Of a stretch of 64,000 bases of DNA, positions 45,219 through 57,865 are shown piece after piece (position 1 is the first letter of the stretch; each line of letters begins with the position of its first letter). The notes under the pieces were generated by a model. That model had not been told where the DNA came from. It worked only from the letters and a program-made list of their open reading frames with translations, and made no database searches. The DNA is from Isoetes taiwanensis (lineage: Eukaryota > Streptophyta > Lycopodiopsida > Isoetales > Isoetaceae): contig JAJEKV010000019.1 of NCBI GenBank assembly GCA_021234155.1, positions 3,570,356 through 3,634,355 of the forward strand, in the 5' to 3' direction. The position numbers and the translations under genes are program-made.

Positions 45219-48200
45219 ATGGGCTGCTGCTGCAAGGCCGATGAAGCCGACAATACGCCAGCTGCCGCTTCTTCCAGTGGCGCCACACCGGCTCCGCCTG
45301 AAAAGGTTCGCTTTTCCTCATTTTTAAATTTAGGGCTTTGAAATTTTTTCCCTTATCATTCTGTCTTTCCGTTCTTTAGGCTATTGATGCCAATCGAGGC
45401 TGCACAGATGTCTTGTTTCTGTTATTGTTTGCGATTTTTTGGGTACGTAATCTTCTATTTTTGCCAATTGTGTAAAAAACTCTTGGATTTGTATGTTTCA
45501 ACTGTTGGGAGTAGCTATATTATTCAATTTGGAACTTTTCCTTAACGAAATAAGACTTCAAGTTGAATTGTTAGTGTAGGTTGTGCAACGATGGAAAGCT
45601 CTTGAGAATAGATGATCTTAGACGACCATGCCAAATGCATTAAGATAATGGATCTTTTTGGTCCATTGGTTGCATATTGGAGTCAATTTTTATCATATAA
45701 GCTGTCCAGTAGCCCTCTATTTATAAGATTTTGTGGCGTGATTTTATAGAGGAGTTAGCCTTAGTGCAGCTAAGCTATTGACATGTAATTTTTCTAAATT
45801 GATCAAGTTTAATGAGTTCAAAATGATTATTCTTCTGATGGTTCCCTGCCTCATAGATAGGCCGGGATGGTTGCTGTTGGCATAAAAGCATATGTGAAAG
45901 GAGATACAAAAAGGTTTGCTGTCAAATAAGTTCTACATCCCTCAGACATTATCTTTTCTGGCTGTCTTAAGTCATTTTGAAAAGTAACAGTATTTAGTGA
46001 ATGATCAGGGCTAATTGTTCAGCCAGTTACTTTCTCACGTGCATTTGCAGAATCATTTATGGACTAGATATGAATGGAAACCTCTGTGGAGTCAAAAACT
46101 CAGATTATAACGGGACAGCTGGCCCAGATTTCTCAGAACGAAAGAACCTGTACTGGTAAAAAAAATATACGGTTGTCCCTTTGTCACTTAATATAATGTA
46201 TTACAAGAAGCAGATTGCCTTCTGTTACTAGGGTTATTGAACTGCCTGCAAAAGAGAAAAAATGGGGACTCATGCACTTACTAGGACATGCACATGCCAA
46301 ATACCTCAAAAATGGGCTGAATATAACAAATCAAAGGGTAATGCAGGTTTAATATAATTTTATGTATGTACAAGTTATTCCTTTTTCTTTCCTTTTTTGG
46401 CGAATCTTGATATTTTTGTGGTTTTCAGGCTCCAGCCTTATGACATAACTAGCAACCTAGATCCAACTTCTCGCAAATCAGTCTGTTTAAGTTCGTGCCC
46501 CAATGATGTATGTTCTGCTCTTCTAGTTCTTTTAACTGCATGTTCTCAACTTAAAGGGAGGATGCTGTGATTGTCAACGTTTTTAATATAAATTAGGCAT
46601 TTTGTGTCATTAGTGTCTTATTAATAATTTCCTAAAGTAAAAAATATAAGCCCTTTTCTTGCATCCTTAACTCGAAGTTATTCAGAGGTTGACTCTTAGA
46701 GGGAAGGTTAAATCGAGTTATTCTTGCCTCATCTGCTACTCATCTATTTTTTCACTCTAAATTGTATATCGTTTGGACAGACGAGCACTTTTGTTTGCAT
46801 ATATAATGGTCAGTGGGATACAGACTACTATAACAGCTTATCCGCTTCTGATCAGCTTTCCTCACAGACTGGTAAAGCTCTATCACCAGATGGCCGTTGA
46901 TTTAGGAACATTTAGCTTTAATACAAATTGTAAATAAATGAACAGGACATGGAATCTTGATTTCTTTACATGATGCCCTCTTTTTTGAATGGCAGACCCA
47001 GGTTGACGTTTTAAAAACTATGTGAACAATCGTGTTAAGGGAAAGAGTTTAGCTTTAGATTGTACTGGCCCTTTGACTGTATCTGCTTGTGCTTTATTTA
47101 TCATTGCAGGAACTGGACCATGTTATCGTGTACTCTTTTCAAATATTGTCTTTCTCAATAAATGCTTTCCAAAACCCCCAGCTGCACTGATAGAGCAAGT
47201 AGTCAATGGGTCCATGGCTACATCTGCTATTACTGGGAAAAGTTTTTTCCAAAAGGCAGTTTCAGAGTTCAATAAAGACAAGTATGCTTTTACTGTCGAA
47301 TTTCCAACTTTCATGGAATTCCATTAACTTAGCAATGTAGTTATCATTCCTCTCGACTGGAAATCAGTAAAAAATCTGCTTTACGCGTTATGCTTTTATT
47401 AATCATACAATCTACAAAGGATATAGACTTTTAATTTTGAAGTCCCAGATCTGTGGAATTTTTAATTTTTGTGCTTCCATAAACTAATAGAACAGTTGGG
47501 CAGTATATCTCTCTATTAATTTTAACTTGTACTGTTTATTGTATATGTTTTATTTCAGACTTCAACAACATCTCGGAGATGTGATTAGAGGATGGGGAAT
47601 CATTGTAGCATGTGGTTTGGGAGGAGGCCTTGTTCTATCATTTGTCTGGGTGGTGATACTACGGTTTTTTGCAGGACTGTTAATCTGGACAACAATTATT
47701 CTTCTTAATTTAATCTTCATATTATTTACAATTCTGTGCTATATAAGAGCAGGTATTCTTTCTTTCCTCAGCTTCTTGTAGCTTAGGCGCATGGTGGCAA
47801 CTTGAAGAGCTAAGAGTTTTGAAATACTTTTTGTGCAGGGAAAATTCCTCAGGCTAGTTCTTATGAAAGTGAACTACAAAATTTACCTCCCATACTCAAT
47901 CCATCGAGTATCAGTGAGAAAGATTTCTTATATATTGGATATGCAATGTCTGCTATCACTGTACTACTTTTCCTCTTCACCTTAGTAATGATCAGGCGTA
48001 TTGCAATTGCAGTTGCCTGTATTAAAATTGCAAGCAAAGCCATAGCAAGCATGCCTTTGCTTGTATTCTTTCCTATCATCCCATTTGCGATGACGACTGT
48101 ACTGCTGATCTGGTGGTTAGCGGTTGCTGTTTTCCTCTATAGTGCTAGCACAGTTAACCGTCATCCAGGGGGGGGATATGATATGTCATGGGACTACACT

Positions 48201-49085
48201 ACACGTTATTTGATGATCTATCATGTATTTGGTCTCCTCTGGACTTGGCAGTTCATCGTAGGCTTTGGATACCTTGTAATTTCAGGAGCTGTTTCTATGT
48301 ATTATTGGTATCGTGGACATTCTGCCTTTTCATTTCCAGTTCTAGTATCAATGAAACGGGCATTCTGCTATCATCTTGGTTCTGTTGCGCTTGGGGCTTT
48401 ACTGGTTGCTGTATTGCAATTTATAGAACTGGTCTTTGCATATATCAGCAAACAACTAAAGAAATACCATCAATCAAATTCTCTACTAAAGTTTATACTA
48501 TGTTGTATTCAGTGCTTTCTCAAGTGCCTGGAAAGCATCCTCAAATATATCAACAGGTAACGCATAGGCTGGAATTTAATGCATATCTTCATTTAGATCT
48601 TTTATTTTCTAAATATCTTCTGCAATTTCAGGAACACCTATATTATAGTGGCCATGAAGGGCACAAACTACTGCCGTTCTGCAGGAACTGCGATTTCACT
48701 CATAATAACCAACGTATTAAGAATAGCTGCAGTGACAATTATAGGAGACATACTGATTTTACTTGGAAAATTGCTTATTACTGCTGTATGTGGTGTCATT
48801 GCGTTCTTCATGTGCCGAGCAAAAATATACTCTGATTCTTCCAGCCGATATTATCTCTCTAGTCCACTTTTTCCCGTCATGTTCTCTTGTGTTGCTGGAT
48901 ATTTTATATCGCACATTTTCATGCAGGTATCTTAATTTGCTTCGCTATATAAGATAAAATTTGCTGTTAGTGCTCTTCTATTGTCCATGGTTTCAGTAAT
49001 CAAATCTCTGTTCTTGTACAGGTTTATGAAATGGCAATAGATACGATCATGTTATGCTATTGTCAAGATTGTTCGATGCATGATG
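45219..49085 (+). CDS. Choline-transporter-like protein (CTL/SLC44 family)
   Basis: Twelve exons were read: 45219-45305, 45380-45442, 45861-45913, 46051-46155, 46232-46336, 46429-46507, 46781-46871, 47110-47281, 47559-47752, 47839-48556, 48632-48926 and 49022-49085. They encode about 675 residues. The start MGCCCKADEADNTP has a Cys-rich N-terminus. Next come GCTDVLFLLLFAIFW (first membrane segment), RIIYGLDMNGNLCG, and a luminal loop with NLDPTSRKSVCLSSCPND and VFLNKCFPKPPAAL. Multiple membrane segments follow, among them WTTIILLNLIFILFTILCYI, and a large exon with NRHPGGGYDMSWDYTTRYLM. The C-terminal part has NTYIIVAMKGTNYCRSAG. The family moves choline or related solutes across membranes. 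The last exon (normally with a PPLL motif) was not found with confidence. The exon 5 donor is one base out of frame (see findings). Confidence 0.9.
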
Positions 49086-49099
49086 GTAAGGCCATGTTT

Positions 49100-49540
49100 G
49101 CTCCCAAGGGTCTTTCGGGCACACTCGATGGGAATAAAGGATAGCATGTTTTTCGTTGTGTTTGTAAAATATGTTGCCAGTTCACGGTCTTATTAAATTC
49201 ATATAGACCTTTACCCATGTTGTGGGCTGTATAAAAATGCCATTTCCTAAAGGTTTGAGGAACATGAGTCGTGGAATCATGGAAGCATCTCTCTCCCTTT
49301 GGAGTTAGATTAAGTGAATGGGGCATTACTTCTTCTAAACGGATATGCTCATCATTGCAACATTAAAAATCATTAGCTTTTTTGTATTTGAATTTACGTG
49401 ATTACCCAAATGTCTAAAGCCACCACTAAAAAGTGCTACACAATTGTTGATAATCCAGTCTTAGTTTCCTTGTTGAATCACTTATTGCATGACAAGACGT
49501 GTTGGCCGTATTGAGCCATTATAGGGTCTAATGGGATTGT
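49100..49540. repeat. Segment duplicated at 53280-54110
   Basis: Words such as 'aataaaggatagcatg', 'aaggtttgaggaacatgagt' and 'ctctccctttggagttagat' recur in the same order at 53300, 53806 and 53832. It lies directly after the last CTL exon read. The second copy has an internal 55-bp duplication near 53826-53925. No coding content. Confidence 0.75.
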
Positions 49541-50690
49541 AAGTCTTGTTGTCCCAAGAAACACTCCAGGATACATAAACTTCTCAAGGATTTGTGTAAA
49601 TCTAAAGTTGAATTACCACTAAGAAATGGTGCAAGAAATTTATCACGGCAGTCATCCGCCGCGAACATTTCTCTTTCCTTACTTGTAGAACTCAAGTATT
49701 CTGAACATGTCTTTGACCTAGCATGAACCTAGTGAATGTGTTTTTTTGGATCCATTGGATTTTCAAGGGAAATTTTTTCAACAAAACTCGTTGGGATTTT
49801 CTAGTAACTGTACCCACCCCATTACAAGAATACTTGTACCCACCCATTACAGGAATACTTGTACTTTAAATGTCTTTGTACCACTGTATCAAATCAAACT
49901 TAAAACAAATAACTTGTATTTAGAATTGCAGGTGGCCTTCACCTCCGCTATTGTTTGTTGTTGATAAAGAAGGTATTAGATTTGTTGAAAACGTTAACTT
50001 ATTACTACTTTTTGTCCGAGAGGCAAGACAATAAGTTCAATCAAACATAACAACTTCATTTTAAGACAACTCCTCCCGCCTATGTTACACCATGCAACGC
50101 CGACAATTCACTTGAAGATAAAGAATTATGGTAAACAATGAGGAGATCCAAATATCAAGGTAACAAAATTGGTGCAGCCATGGCTTCTCTTATAGTTATA
50201 AATGTAGCACATACAACTACACCAACAACATGTTGCTCATCTTACAATGGGCTCAATGTTGTATTTATTGTTACATTATCATTCTATTGCCAAATATACG
50301 AAGGTTAGAACTTTATATCAAAATAGTGTTCGACATGCTCGATGCCACAAATCATCTTCAAATAGATAGTTTAGTCTCTAAAAAGTCTTTTGAAATAAAT
50401 GATAAAGAACATCAAGCATAAATGTATTAGATTTTATGAGAACATTGTAAGTAATCTGGTTTGGCTACAAATAGTGTGGACTTGATTTTCTAGCACAATG
50501 CTTTCAACTTACATTTTCTGCAACATTGCAAACCTACAAGAACTATGCTAGAATGCATAAATCTCAGGAATCATTGAAAGTTAACTAAAAGCTAAAAGAT
50601 AATTATCATAGTTCACATGGCATGTTCAACTGGCCAAAGCAGAAATGTGGTTGCAACGCTTTGTTTGACATGCAGGAACGAATAGGCAAA
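49541..50690. other. Intergenic, no gene recognised
   Basis: AT-rich sequence with only short frames. At 49932 an acceptor-like tgcag precedes CCTTCACCTCCGCTATTG, which reads P-S-P-P-L-L in one frame and could be a degenerate last CTL exon, but the phase does not fit. Confidence 0.35.
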
Positions 50691-50704
50691 TCTCCAAATT
50701 ACTA

Positions 50705-52965
50705 TTTGTCAATTCTCTTCATGGGTACTACTAAGGACTGACTTGGCCACTGTAATGCGACCCGCAAGAGAAAACTTAGCAGTGGACCACCAGAACAAGT
50801 GCTTCTCCAAACCCCTAATGATCTCCTCCCATGCAGCTCCCATAGTAACATGGATGCCAACTGGAATCCCCAACAACTTGACGGCCTGTCCATGCGCAAG
50901 TAATTTCCATGGATAATCGTGAACACATGCCGGAGCCAGATTATCCAATGTCCACAAAGCTGTACACTTCTGCCACCCCACAAAAACACCGGAAGCCAGT
51001 GAAAAAGTATCTAAAAGCATTTTGGCAGCAGCAAGATTCTCATCATTAGCGACTAGGAAGAGGAACGTGTCGTCTGCATATTGATTGCAAACCTCTTGTG
51101 TGCCGTCCTCCATTGCAAGACCATGGAGAAGTCCCTCTGTCGTTGCAATGGTGAATAACTGTGACAAAGCCTCTGCAACAATCAGTTCAAAGACTGCCAA
51201 ACCTAAATCATCAGCTGTCATATTGACTCGCGTTGCTCACCATAGATGATGGGGGAAATCCTAGATAAAACAGCATCTTGCATTTCTGATTGAAAGGGAA
51301 GATGTTTCTCAGCAAAAAACGTCTGGAAATGGTTATGCAGATGCTGCTGAGTTCAGTCGGCTCTGTTAGCATCGAACCATTCGGGAAAAGCAATGAGAAC
51401 ATGGTTGATGTCATGCGACGCCTCTTAGCGGCACGAAAAAAGAAGCCCGTACAACGGTCTCCATCACGAAACCCCTGCAGACCTGCCTTAATCTTTGCTT
51501 GCTGAATTTGCTCCTCCTCCAATGCTTGGATATGTGCCAAAATATCACGATCATGAACCCCTGGAAGACGTGGCATGAACCCCTGGTTAAGGTGGCTTGG
51601 TCGAAGTGCATCCTTCCAAAATGGGCAAGTGGTCTGGGTATGATGGACTTCTTACTGCAGAGCAAAGTACTTATTTCAAAGTTCATTTGAAAACTCCTGA
51701 ATGGTGAGGATGACTCTCCTGGTTCACGCCTTCTTAGACAAGCTCTTGGTCACTGTATCCCTCTAGGCAAGAAGGCTGTCAAACCAGTCCTACCTTGGGC
51801 TTTATTTCAGACTCTGCAGCCTTTTCCAAGTGCTTCTCCATTTTTGCGTGGCTTATTGGCAGCATGGGAGGCAGTCAGACATCTTTTCTGGTCATGCCCC
51901 TCTATCCACACCCTACTCGAGACTCCATGGTGGTGGGCACCACTGCCTCCAGACCCCCCAGCACCTCCATTGGCAGCCTCAGTTCACCCCCTTACACAGA
52001 GACGATGGGTTCTTGCAGGTGTTGTCACTATTCAAGCATGGTATGCGGAGGGTTGCCTACTGTCTTGGCCTGAATTTCAGGCAAAGTTCCTGCTCTCTCG
52101 CTGGGATGTATCTCTATGGGAGAAGGTCGCAGAAAATTTGCCTCTTATAGTGCAAGTTGGTGTTGCTGAAAGGGTGCCATGGGACTGTCATGAAAATATT
52201 CACAAAGGCAAGCAATTTGTCAGATCAGTATATCGCCTTCTTTTAGCACCACAACCCCTCCGGTTGCGGATGGGTGGCACCTACATGTTCCCGACCCACT
52301 TTGTCTCGTACATGGCGATGGCTTTGGGATAGGTTGCTCCACCCTAAAGTCTCTGTCTTTGTGGTGGCGATTATCCACAGTGCACGCGGGTTAATGCCTT
52401 TCGACATCGCTATGATCCTCGCGATATCTGCGGTATGCCGCTCACGTCTTTCGGACGTTGAGACTCTTGAGCATTGTCTCTTTGATTGTCCCGAGGTTCA
52501 ACCCAGTGGTCCGGCTACAAGGTTTGTTTAACAATACATTGGATTTGCCGATGCATCCTTTTGGCGCCCTATCCCAGCGCATGGCCTTGACTAAACAAAG
52601 GGCATTTCATCTTGGCTCGGTTGGCTCCTATGGTCGATATGGGGCGTCAGAGACACCACATCTTTCGGGGCATTTATTCATCTCGCACGGTGTTATTACA
52701 AAGGTGGCCGGAAAAAGATATTGACAAAGCTACGAGTGTTCCTTCCTTGACTTCGAGGCGGTGGAACGATCCGGATTGATATCTTCGAATTGATTCTTAT
52801 CATTAGTCTCCTATTCTGGAGTAAGTACATTGTGCTCCAGGCTCGTGCTCCTGTGGCATCTTTGTGTGCTTACACAGTTAGATGAGACATGTAAATTTTG
52901 TACTTTTTCTGTGATTAATAAACTTTTTTGGCTTTCGTCCTTCAAAAAAGAAAAAAAAAATCTCT
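50705..52965 (+). mobile_element. L1-type LINE copy with 5' inversion
   Basis: The 3' part is on the plus strand from about 51578: KVAWSKCILPKW, SGLGMMDFLLQSKVLISKF, then LRGLLAAWEAVRHLFWSCPS, and the zinc-binding RT tail with DRLLHPKVSVFVV and VETLEHCLFDCPE. It ends in an A-rich tail at about 52945-52962. The 5' part is inverted (51577-50705, minus): MPRLPGVHDRDILAHIQALE, FRAAKRRRMTS, then VCNQYADDTFLFLVAND (RT YADD box) and FSLAGRITVAKSVLSS. In LINE order the inverted end (SLAGR..) is followed by VAWSK with only a small gap. Frames are broken; RT motifs before YADD are missing. Confidence 0.85.
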
Positions 52966-54155
52966 TTAATGAAAGCAAACACATCAACGGTACCTTTCTA
53001 TTATGGTAAAGACGAAAGCAACTATTCCCTACACTGGCCTACTCCACCAATCTCTCTCAAGACTGCCAGATCCAGTAGCTGCTTTGCTTCATGTTCTTTA
53101 CAGACGCTGCCGGAACTTTACATTTCTTTTACATATATTTCTTTTACTCACATATCTTTTACTGTGGCTAGCTCTTATAGCTTAATAACAAACAGATATG
53201 CATCAACATTGCTTCAACCATAGGAGTTGAGGCATGATTCCTTATAAGATCCCGCAAGCAAAATGAAAAGACTAATATGCATCGGGCACACTCGATTGTA
53301 ATAAAGGATAGCATGGAATTCTTGCTTTTCATTGTGTTTGTAAAATATGTTACCAGTCGGTCTTGTTAAATTTATATCTTAAGCTCTCTATTCTCAATAA
53401 TCATGAACAAATAAATATTCCTAGGAAACAACAAACTCAAATCGGCATCAAAGATCTAGAGACCACTTAGAGGTTCCGTTATGTTCAACTCCTCTTAACC
53501 TTTCTCCAGACTAGCCTAGCGAATTTTCAAAGAATAGATTGAACATGAATTTATGATGCATATACAGCCTTTAGAACTCAGATTTGGTTCAAAGTGTGAA
53601 GTTATTAACTAGGCATGCAATCACCTTCACACGTGGTGTATCCATCACCTGAAAACTGGACACCCTCAACTAAAGGGCACAGACACACCCGACCACAAAA
53701 TGTATTCTGGAAATTTGATGTTTAATTTGTCACTTGGCTTAATCATTACGAATCTTGAGCAACCTTTACCCATGTTGTGAGCTATATAAAATGCCATTTA
53801 GTAAAGGTTTGAGGAACATGAGTCGTGGAAGAGTCTTTCTCCCTTTGGAGTTAGATTAAATGGATGGGGCATTACTCGTGGAAGAGTCTTTCTCCCTTTG
53901 GAGTTAGATTAAATGAATGGGGCATTATTTATGTCATTCTAAACGAATATGCGTATTATTTCAACGTTGAAAATCATTAGCCTTTTTGTATTTAAATTTT
54001 GGTGTTCATCCAAATGTCTAAAGCTACCACTAAAAAGTGCTACTTAGCTGTTGCTTGTTGCTGATTCAATTCTAGTTTCCTTCTTGAATCATTTAACACA
54101 TGACAAGACTTGAATATAACTAGCTCAAATTATATTTGTTATTAAAACTATTATT
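52966..54155. other. Intergenic with repeat of 49.1-49.5 kb
   Basis: From 53280 on it repeats the post-CTL segment. 'tttctccctttggagttaga' occurs twice within 60 bp (about 53832 and 53888). No gene seen. Confidence 0.55.
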
Positions 54156-54187
54156 ACTAGAAACGTGTGCCCGGCGATGCCGGGCAT
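54156..54187 (-). mobile_element. Helitron 3' terminus, minus orientation
   Basis: Host A 54155 is followed by CTAG and, on the complement, the hairpin GCCCGGCatcGCCGGGC upstream of CTAG. The element would extend to the right. Its 5' end was not found. A degenerate hairpin copy (cgatgccaggcat) is at about 54381. Confidence 0.7.
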
Positions 54188-54639
54188 AGTTGTGGGCAGG
54201 TGGAATGGGTGGATGTATTAAAGAAAAAAAAACTTGTAAATGTAATTGTGTTTGTAGATGTGACAGGGGAGTGCTAAATATGTAGAGTTTAAAGTTTAGG
54301 GCGAGTGTGTGGGATGTGAAGTTCAATCATATGTTTGGATTTAATGCATAAGTGGCTGCATAAGTGGTAGATCATTATGGCGATGCCAGGCATTAGTCGT
54401 GGACTTATGGAATGCATTCATAAACATAAGTCGTGGTGTCGAATGGGTAGATGTGATGGATTTGACAGATGAAATGTAACCATATAAGCATTGAGACGTG
54501 GAAGGAAAGATAAAGAATAATAAGTGTAGGACTTATGTTTATGATGTTGGTGTGCAAGACTTGTCCATAAATATATATTTGCGCATGATGGGAAAAAATT
54601 AGTTGATAGGAAAATGGCATAAAGTTGTGAGGCGGTCCA

Positions 54640-54728
54640 CGTGCTCAAGTACTTGCTTTGGTCTAATGCGCTCTTTTATTGGGTCGATTGGTCTCTGTTA
54701 AAAAATCTATCCTATTCTATTCTATTCT
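54640..54728 (+). mobile_element. LINE 3' end with (ATTCT)n tail
   Basis: 'gattggtctctgttaaaaaa' followed by CTATCCTATTCTATTCTATT resembles the end of the LINE at 30862 ('ttggtcttcgtggacgttaa', then ATTCT repeats). Only the last tens of bases are recognisable. Confidence 0.55.
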
Positions 54729-54782
54729 ACTTGGTGTTTGTATTAGACGTTATTTCAATATATACCATTCTGTAGATACACA

Positions 54783-55070
54783 ATGGCCGAAGTTTCTTTG
54801 GTCCTCAAAAACTTGCCAAAGTTTGGCCGCCTTAGCGATGGTCGTATGAAATTTGGAGCCCTGCCAATTTCTAAAAGGAAAGCAGGGGCTCCCCCTTTGC
54901 AAAATCGGCAGGGGCCTCGCGACCGGCGGCAGCTGGGAGTGGGTCTGTCGGTTTTTGGAAGGGGAGCCCCTACTCCCCTTCCCCTGAATGGAGAAGTGGG
55001 GAGGCTTCAAAAACCATCGCCGAATGAGGAAGTCGAAGCCCTACAGATGGAGAAGTCGAAGTCTTGCTGA
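54783..55070 (+). other. Unrecognised open frame
   Basis: A 95-codon frame, starting MAEVSLVLKNLPKFGRLSDG, has inverted GC-rich words (ggggctcccc / ggggagcccc). Composition is Pro/Gly/Lys-rich with no known motif. It may be part of an unknown repeat; a real gene is unlikely. Confidence 0.2.
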
Positions 55071-55079
55071 TGAAGAGGC

Positions 55080-56218
55080 CAAAGCAGAGTTGATGCAGAG
55101 CTACCTCATAAACTATTTCGACCTATTGTAAACCTATTAGCTACCGACTGAGTGGAATCGTCCGCCCTACTTCTATTCTGCGATATTGGCGAATGCCACA
55201 TGGCATCACCAAAACGATTTTGGCGACCCAATTTCCATTTGTTGTTATTGGGGCGATAAAATTCATTCACAATTTGATTTTGTAGTCCTTGTGGCAATGT
55301 AGACATCATTGCAATGTGAGGACTCATAATCATTATAAATTATCATGGTACTTGCACTTGAGATTACTATTGCCCAAATAAGTGTACGCCATGGTGTTAT
55401 GGACTCAAATACCTAAGGTACAAACTCCATCAAAATATATCAAAGGACAAAAACTCAAGTTAACCATGCAAAATAACATACATTTTTCATTATCATTCTC
55501 TTAAAGAAAAATTCATTCTAATATGTCGTTAGCTCCTACACAAAACTATTTCCGACTTGATTCCTATAATCTAACTGCTAGAAATGTTTTATATCATATG
55601 CTTAGAAACACCATGGTCTTGTTGTGTAAACTATTTTAGGATCAATTAACTATTTTATTATGGCAATTGGATGAAGGGGCAAAATAAGCAAAATAAGAAG
55701 GGACATGTAGAAGCAAAAAAATCCTTGTAACTCGATGGCAAATGGATACTACACAGTTGCAAATTCACTTTATTAAAACATACAGACAGATTTAATCAGG
55801 CGATAAATTTGTTCAATTGAATTCTGGAATGCCGATGTTGAATTGAATGAACGCTATGATTTCTAACAAAACTCTGTTTGCTCAATTTGTCAACAGCGAT
55901 TTGGTCTCCAAATGATTACTGATGTTTTAATGGTTCCAGATATTGTTTGAAGTTTAAAGTGAATATATGCCTTCAGAGGCTCTATAGAAAATAGAAGAAG
56001 TCAGCAATTGCTCATTGTGTTGACTTTACTTATCTCAGCAATTCCTTGCATGTCGGTTATTGCAAACCGTGTTTCCTCCATCCAGTTGGAACCATTTACT
56101 TTTTGTGGTTTTAAGAGCATATGGCTCTTTGCCTGCATATTTTCACGCCTAATACAATTCTTTGAACCTTTAACAGAGCAAAAACAGCTTACCATGATGG
56201 TCTAGTGCTTTCACTAAA
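55080..56218. other. Intergenic, nothing recognised
   Basis: AT-rich, only short frames without motif. Confidence 0.5.
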
Positions 56219-56715
56219 CTGAGAAGTATAGCAAAGGCTTTTACTGGATGTACTATATAAACTACTGGATCTACTGGATATGCTGGTATTTCACAGTGAC
56301 AGCTACAATCATATCATATGAAAACCTGTGAACATCTGAACAGTAACATTTGAAGACCTTTAACTTATGAACATTTGTAACGAATTCAACGGTGACAGCA
56401 TGTAACTTGGCAAAAGCAACATGGTAAATTTGCACAGAGCTAGGTTGCACTGAGAAGTATAGCAAAGGCTTTTACTGGATCTACTATATAAACTACTGGA
56501 TCTACTGGATAAGCTGGTATTTCATAGTGACAGCTGCAATCATATCATATGAAAACCTATGAACATCTGAACAGTAACATTTGAAGACCTTTAACTTATG
56601 AACATCTATAACGAATTTCAAATGGTAGACTTGCTCATTTGCTTCTGCAAGAGTACGATATACAACTGTGGCAGCATGTAACTTGGCAAAGCAACATGGT
56701 AAATTTGCACAGAGC
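56219..56715. repeat. Two tandem repeats of about 235-260 bp
   Basis: 'ctgagaagtatagcaaaggc' begins each unit (56219 and 56451) and 'catggtaaatttgcacagag' ends each. The second unit carries about 40 extra bases near 56625. No shared open frame. Confidence 0.85.
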
Positions 56716-57865
56716 TAGGTGGCAAATCCACCACCACAACTGTGAGATCAATGTAAATGCATGTGAATACAAATTATCTAAATGAAAAAGCACTAAACAT
56801 TCAGAGCTCTGCTAGCTCTAAAGCTTATAAAGAAATGGCACCTGGAAATGGAGAACCAGATCAAACATTCTATAAAAAGATCACTGCCAAAACCACTGCG
56901 GAAAGAATAACATATCCTAGATAGGCACAGTGGCTGCTTCATGGAGTAGGCATTTCAGACTTAACTCAAAATCGTAAGATTTGATGAAATTTTACGGGGC
57001 TACAAAGCAGCTTAGACCTTGAAAATGAATTCCAGACGCTATAAATCTTAAGCAAAACAAATAAGAAAAAAAAAAACACCACGGACTCTGTGGAAGAAGG
57101 GAGTTAGAAAAGAAATGGAGCCACCTTGCCGCTGCCACTGGCATTGCAGAACCGGTTAACGGATTCATCCATTTTCTTGAAGGCTGCCAAAGATACGAAA
57201 TGGGGAACAGAAAATTATGAATTAGACACAGGCTCTGAAATCTGCAAACAAAGGTAAAAACAGTTAGACCATAGTTTTAGCGCTTTGGAAGGCCAGAATA
57301 AAACAAACCTTGGGTTTCACGGTAGGGCTACCCAAGTCGTCAAGGATCGCCTGGGGCTCTTCAAGCGTTCTAATGGCTCCCATTTTATGTAAACATCTGC
57401 TTCTTGTTCACTGCATAATAAACGATGAAGGAAAATGATGGAGGATCAAAAATCAAACTGGATAATGTGCAAGGAGCGGTAGCCAGCTCTTACATCAATG
57501 AACGATGAAGCATTGCTGTTGTTGGCGATGGAGATCTGCTAGGCGGTGGCCCGAAAGAGAAAAATGGAATAGAAGAATTTTAGAGCAGTTTGAAATGGAT
57601 GCATACATAAAAAAGGTCCCGTGAGGGGGGAGAGGAACGCCGCATGCGGCGTAACATGTGGTGTTCCCTGGCACGTTTCCCAACCCCATCCCAAAATAAA
57701 AAAGAAGATATAAATATACACTATTATTATTTTCTTCTCCTCAATCTAGCTTGAATATAACTTTGACTAATATTCCAGTACATGCTTTTCTATTTAGAAA
57801 TTGAATCCAAGCCTAATACTGCCCAAGCCTACTGCTGTACCTTTTTGCTAGTTTTTTTTATTGGG

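Noticed and set aside
45060-45341. 93-codon frame as the CTL first exon from an upstream ATG
   Set aside because: It is in another frame from the MGCCCKADEAD start, which joins exon 2 in phase.
48188-48835. 215-codon plus-strand frame
   Set aside because: It is an out-of-frame shadow of CTL exons 10 and 11 and crosses an intron.
57192-57384. Small spliced gene on the minus strand starting MGAIRTLEEPQAILDDLGSP
   Set aside because: Plausible donor and acceptors exist, but the downstream pieces do not share a phase and no family is recognised.
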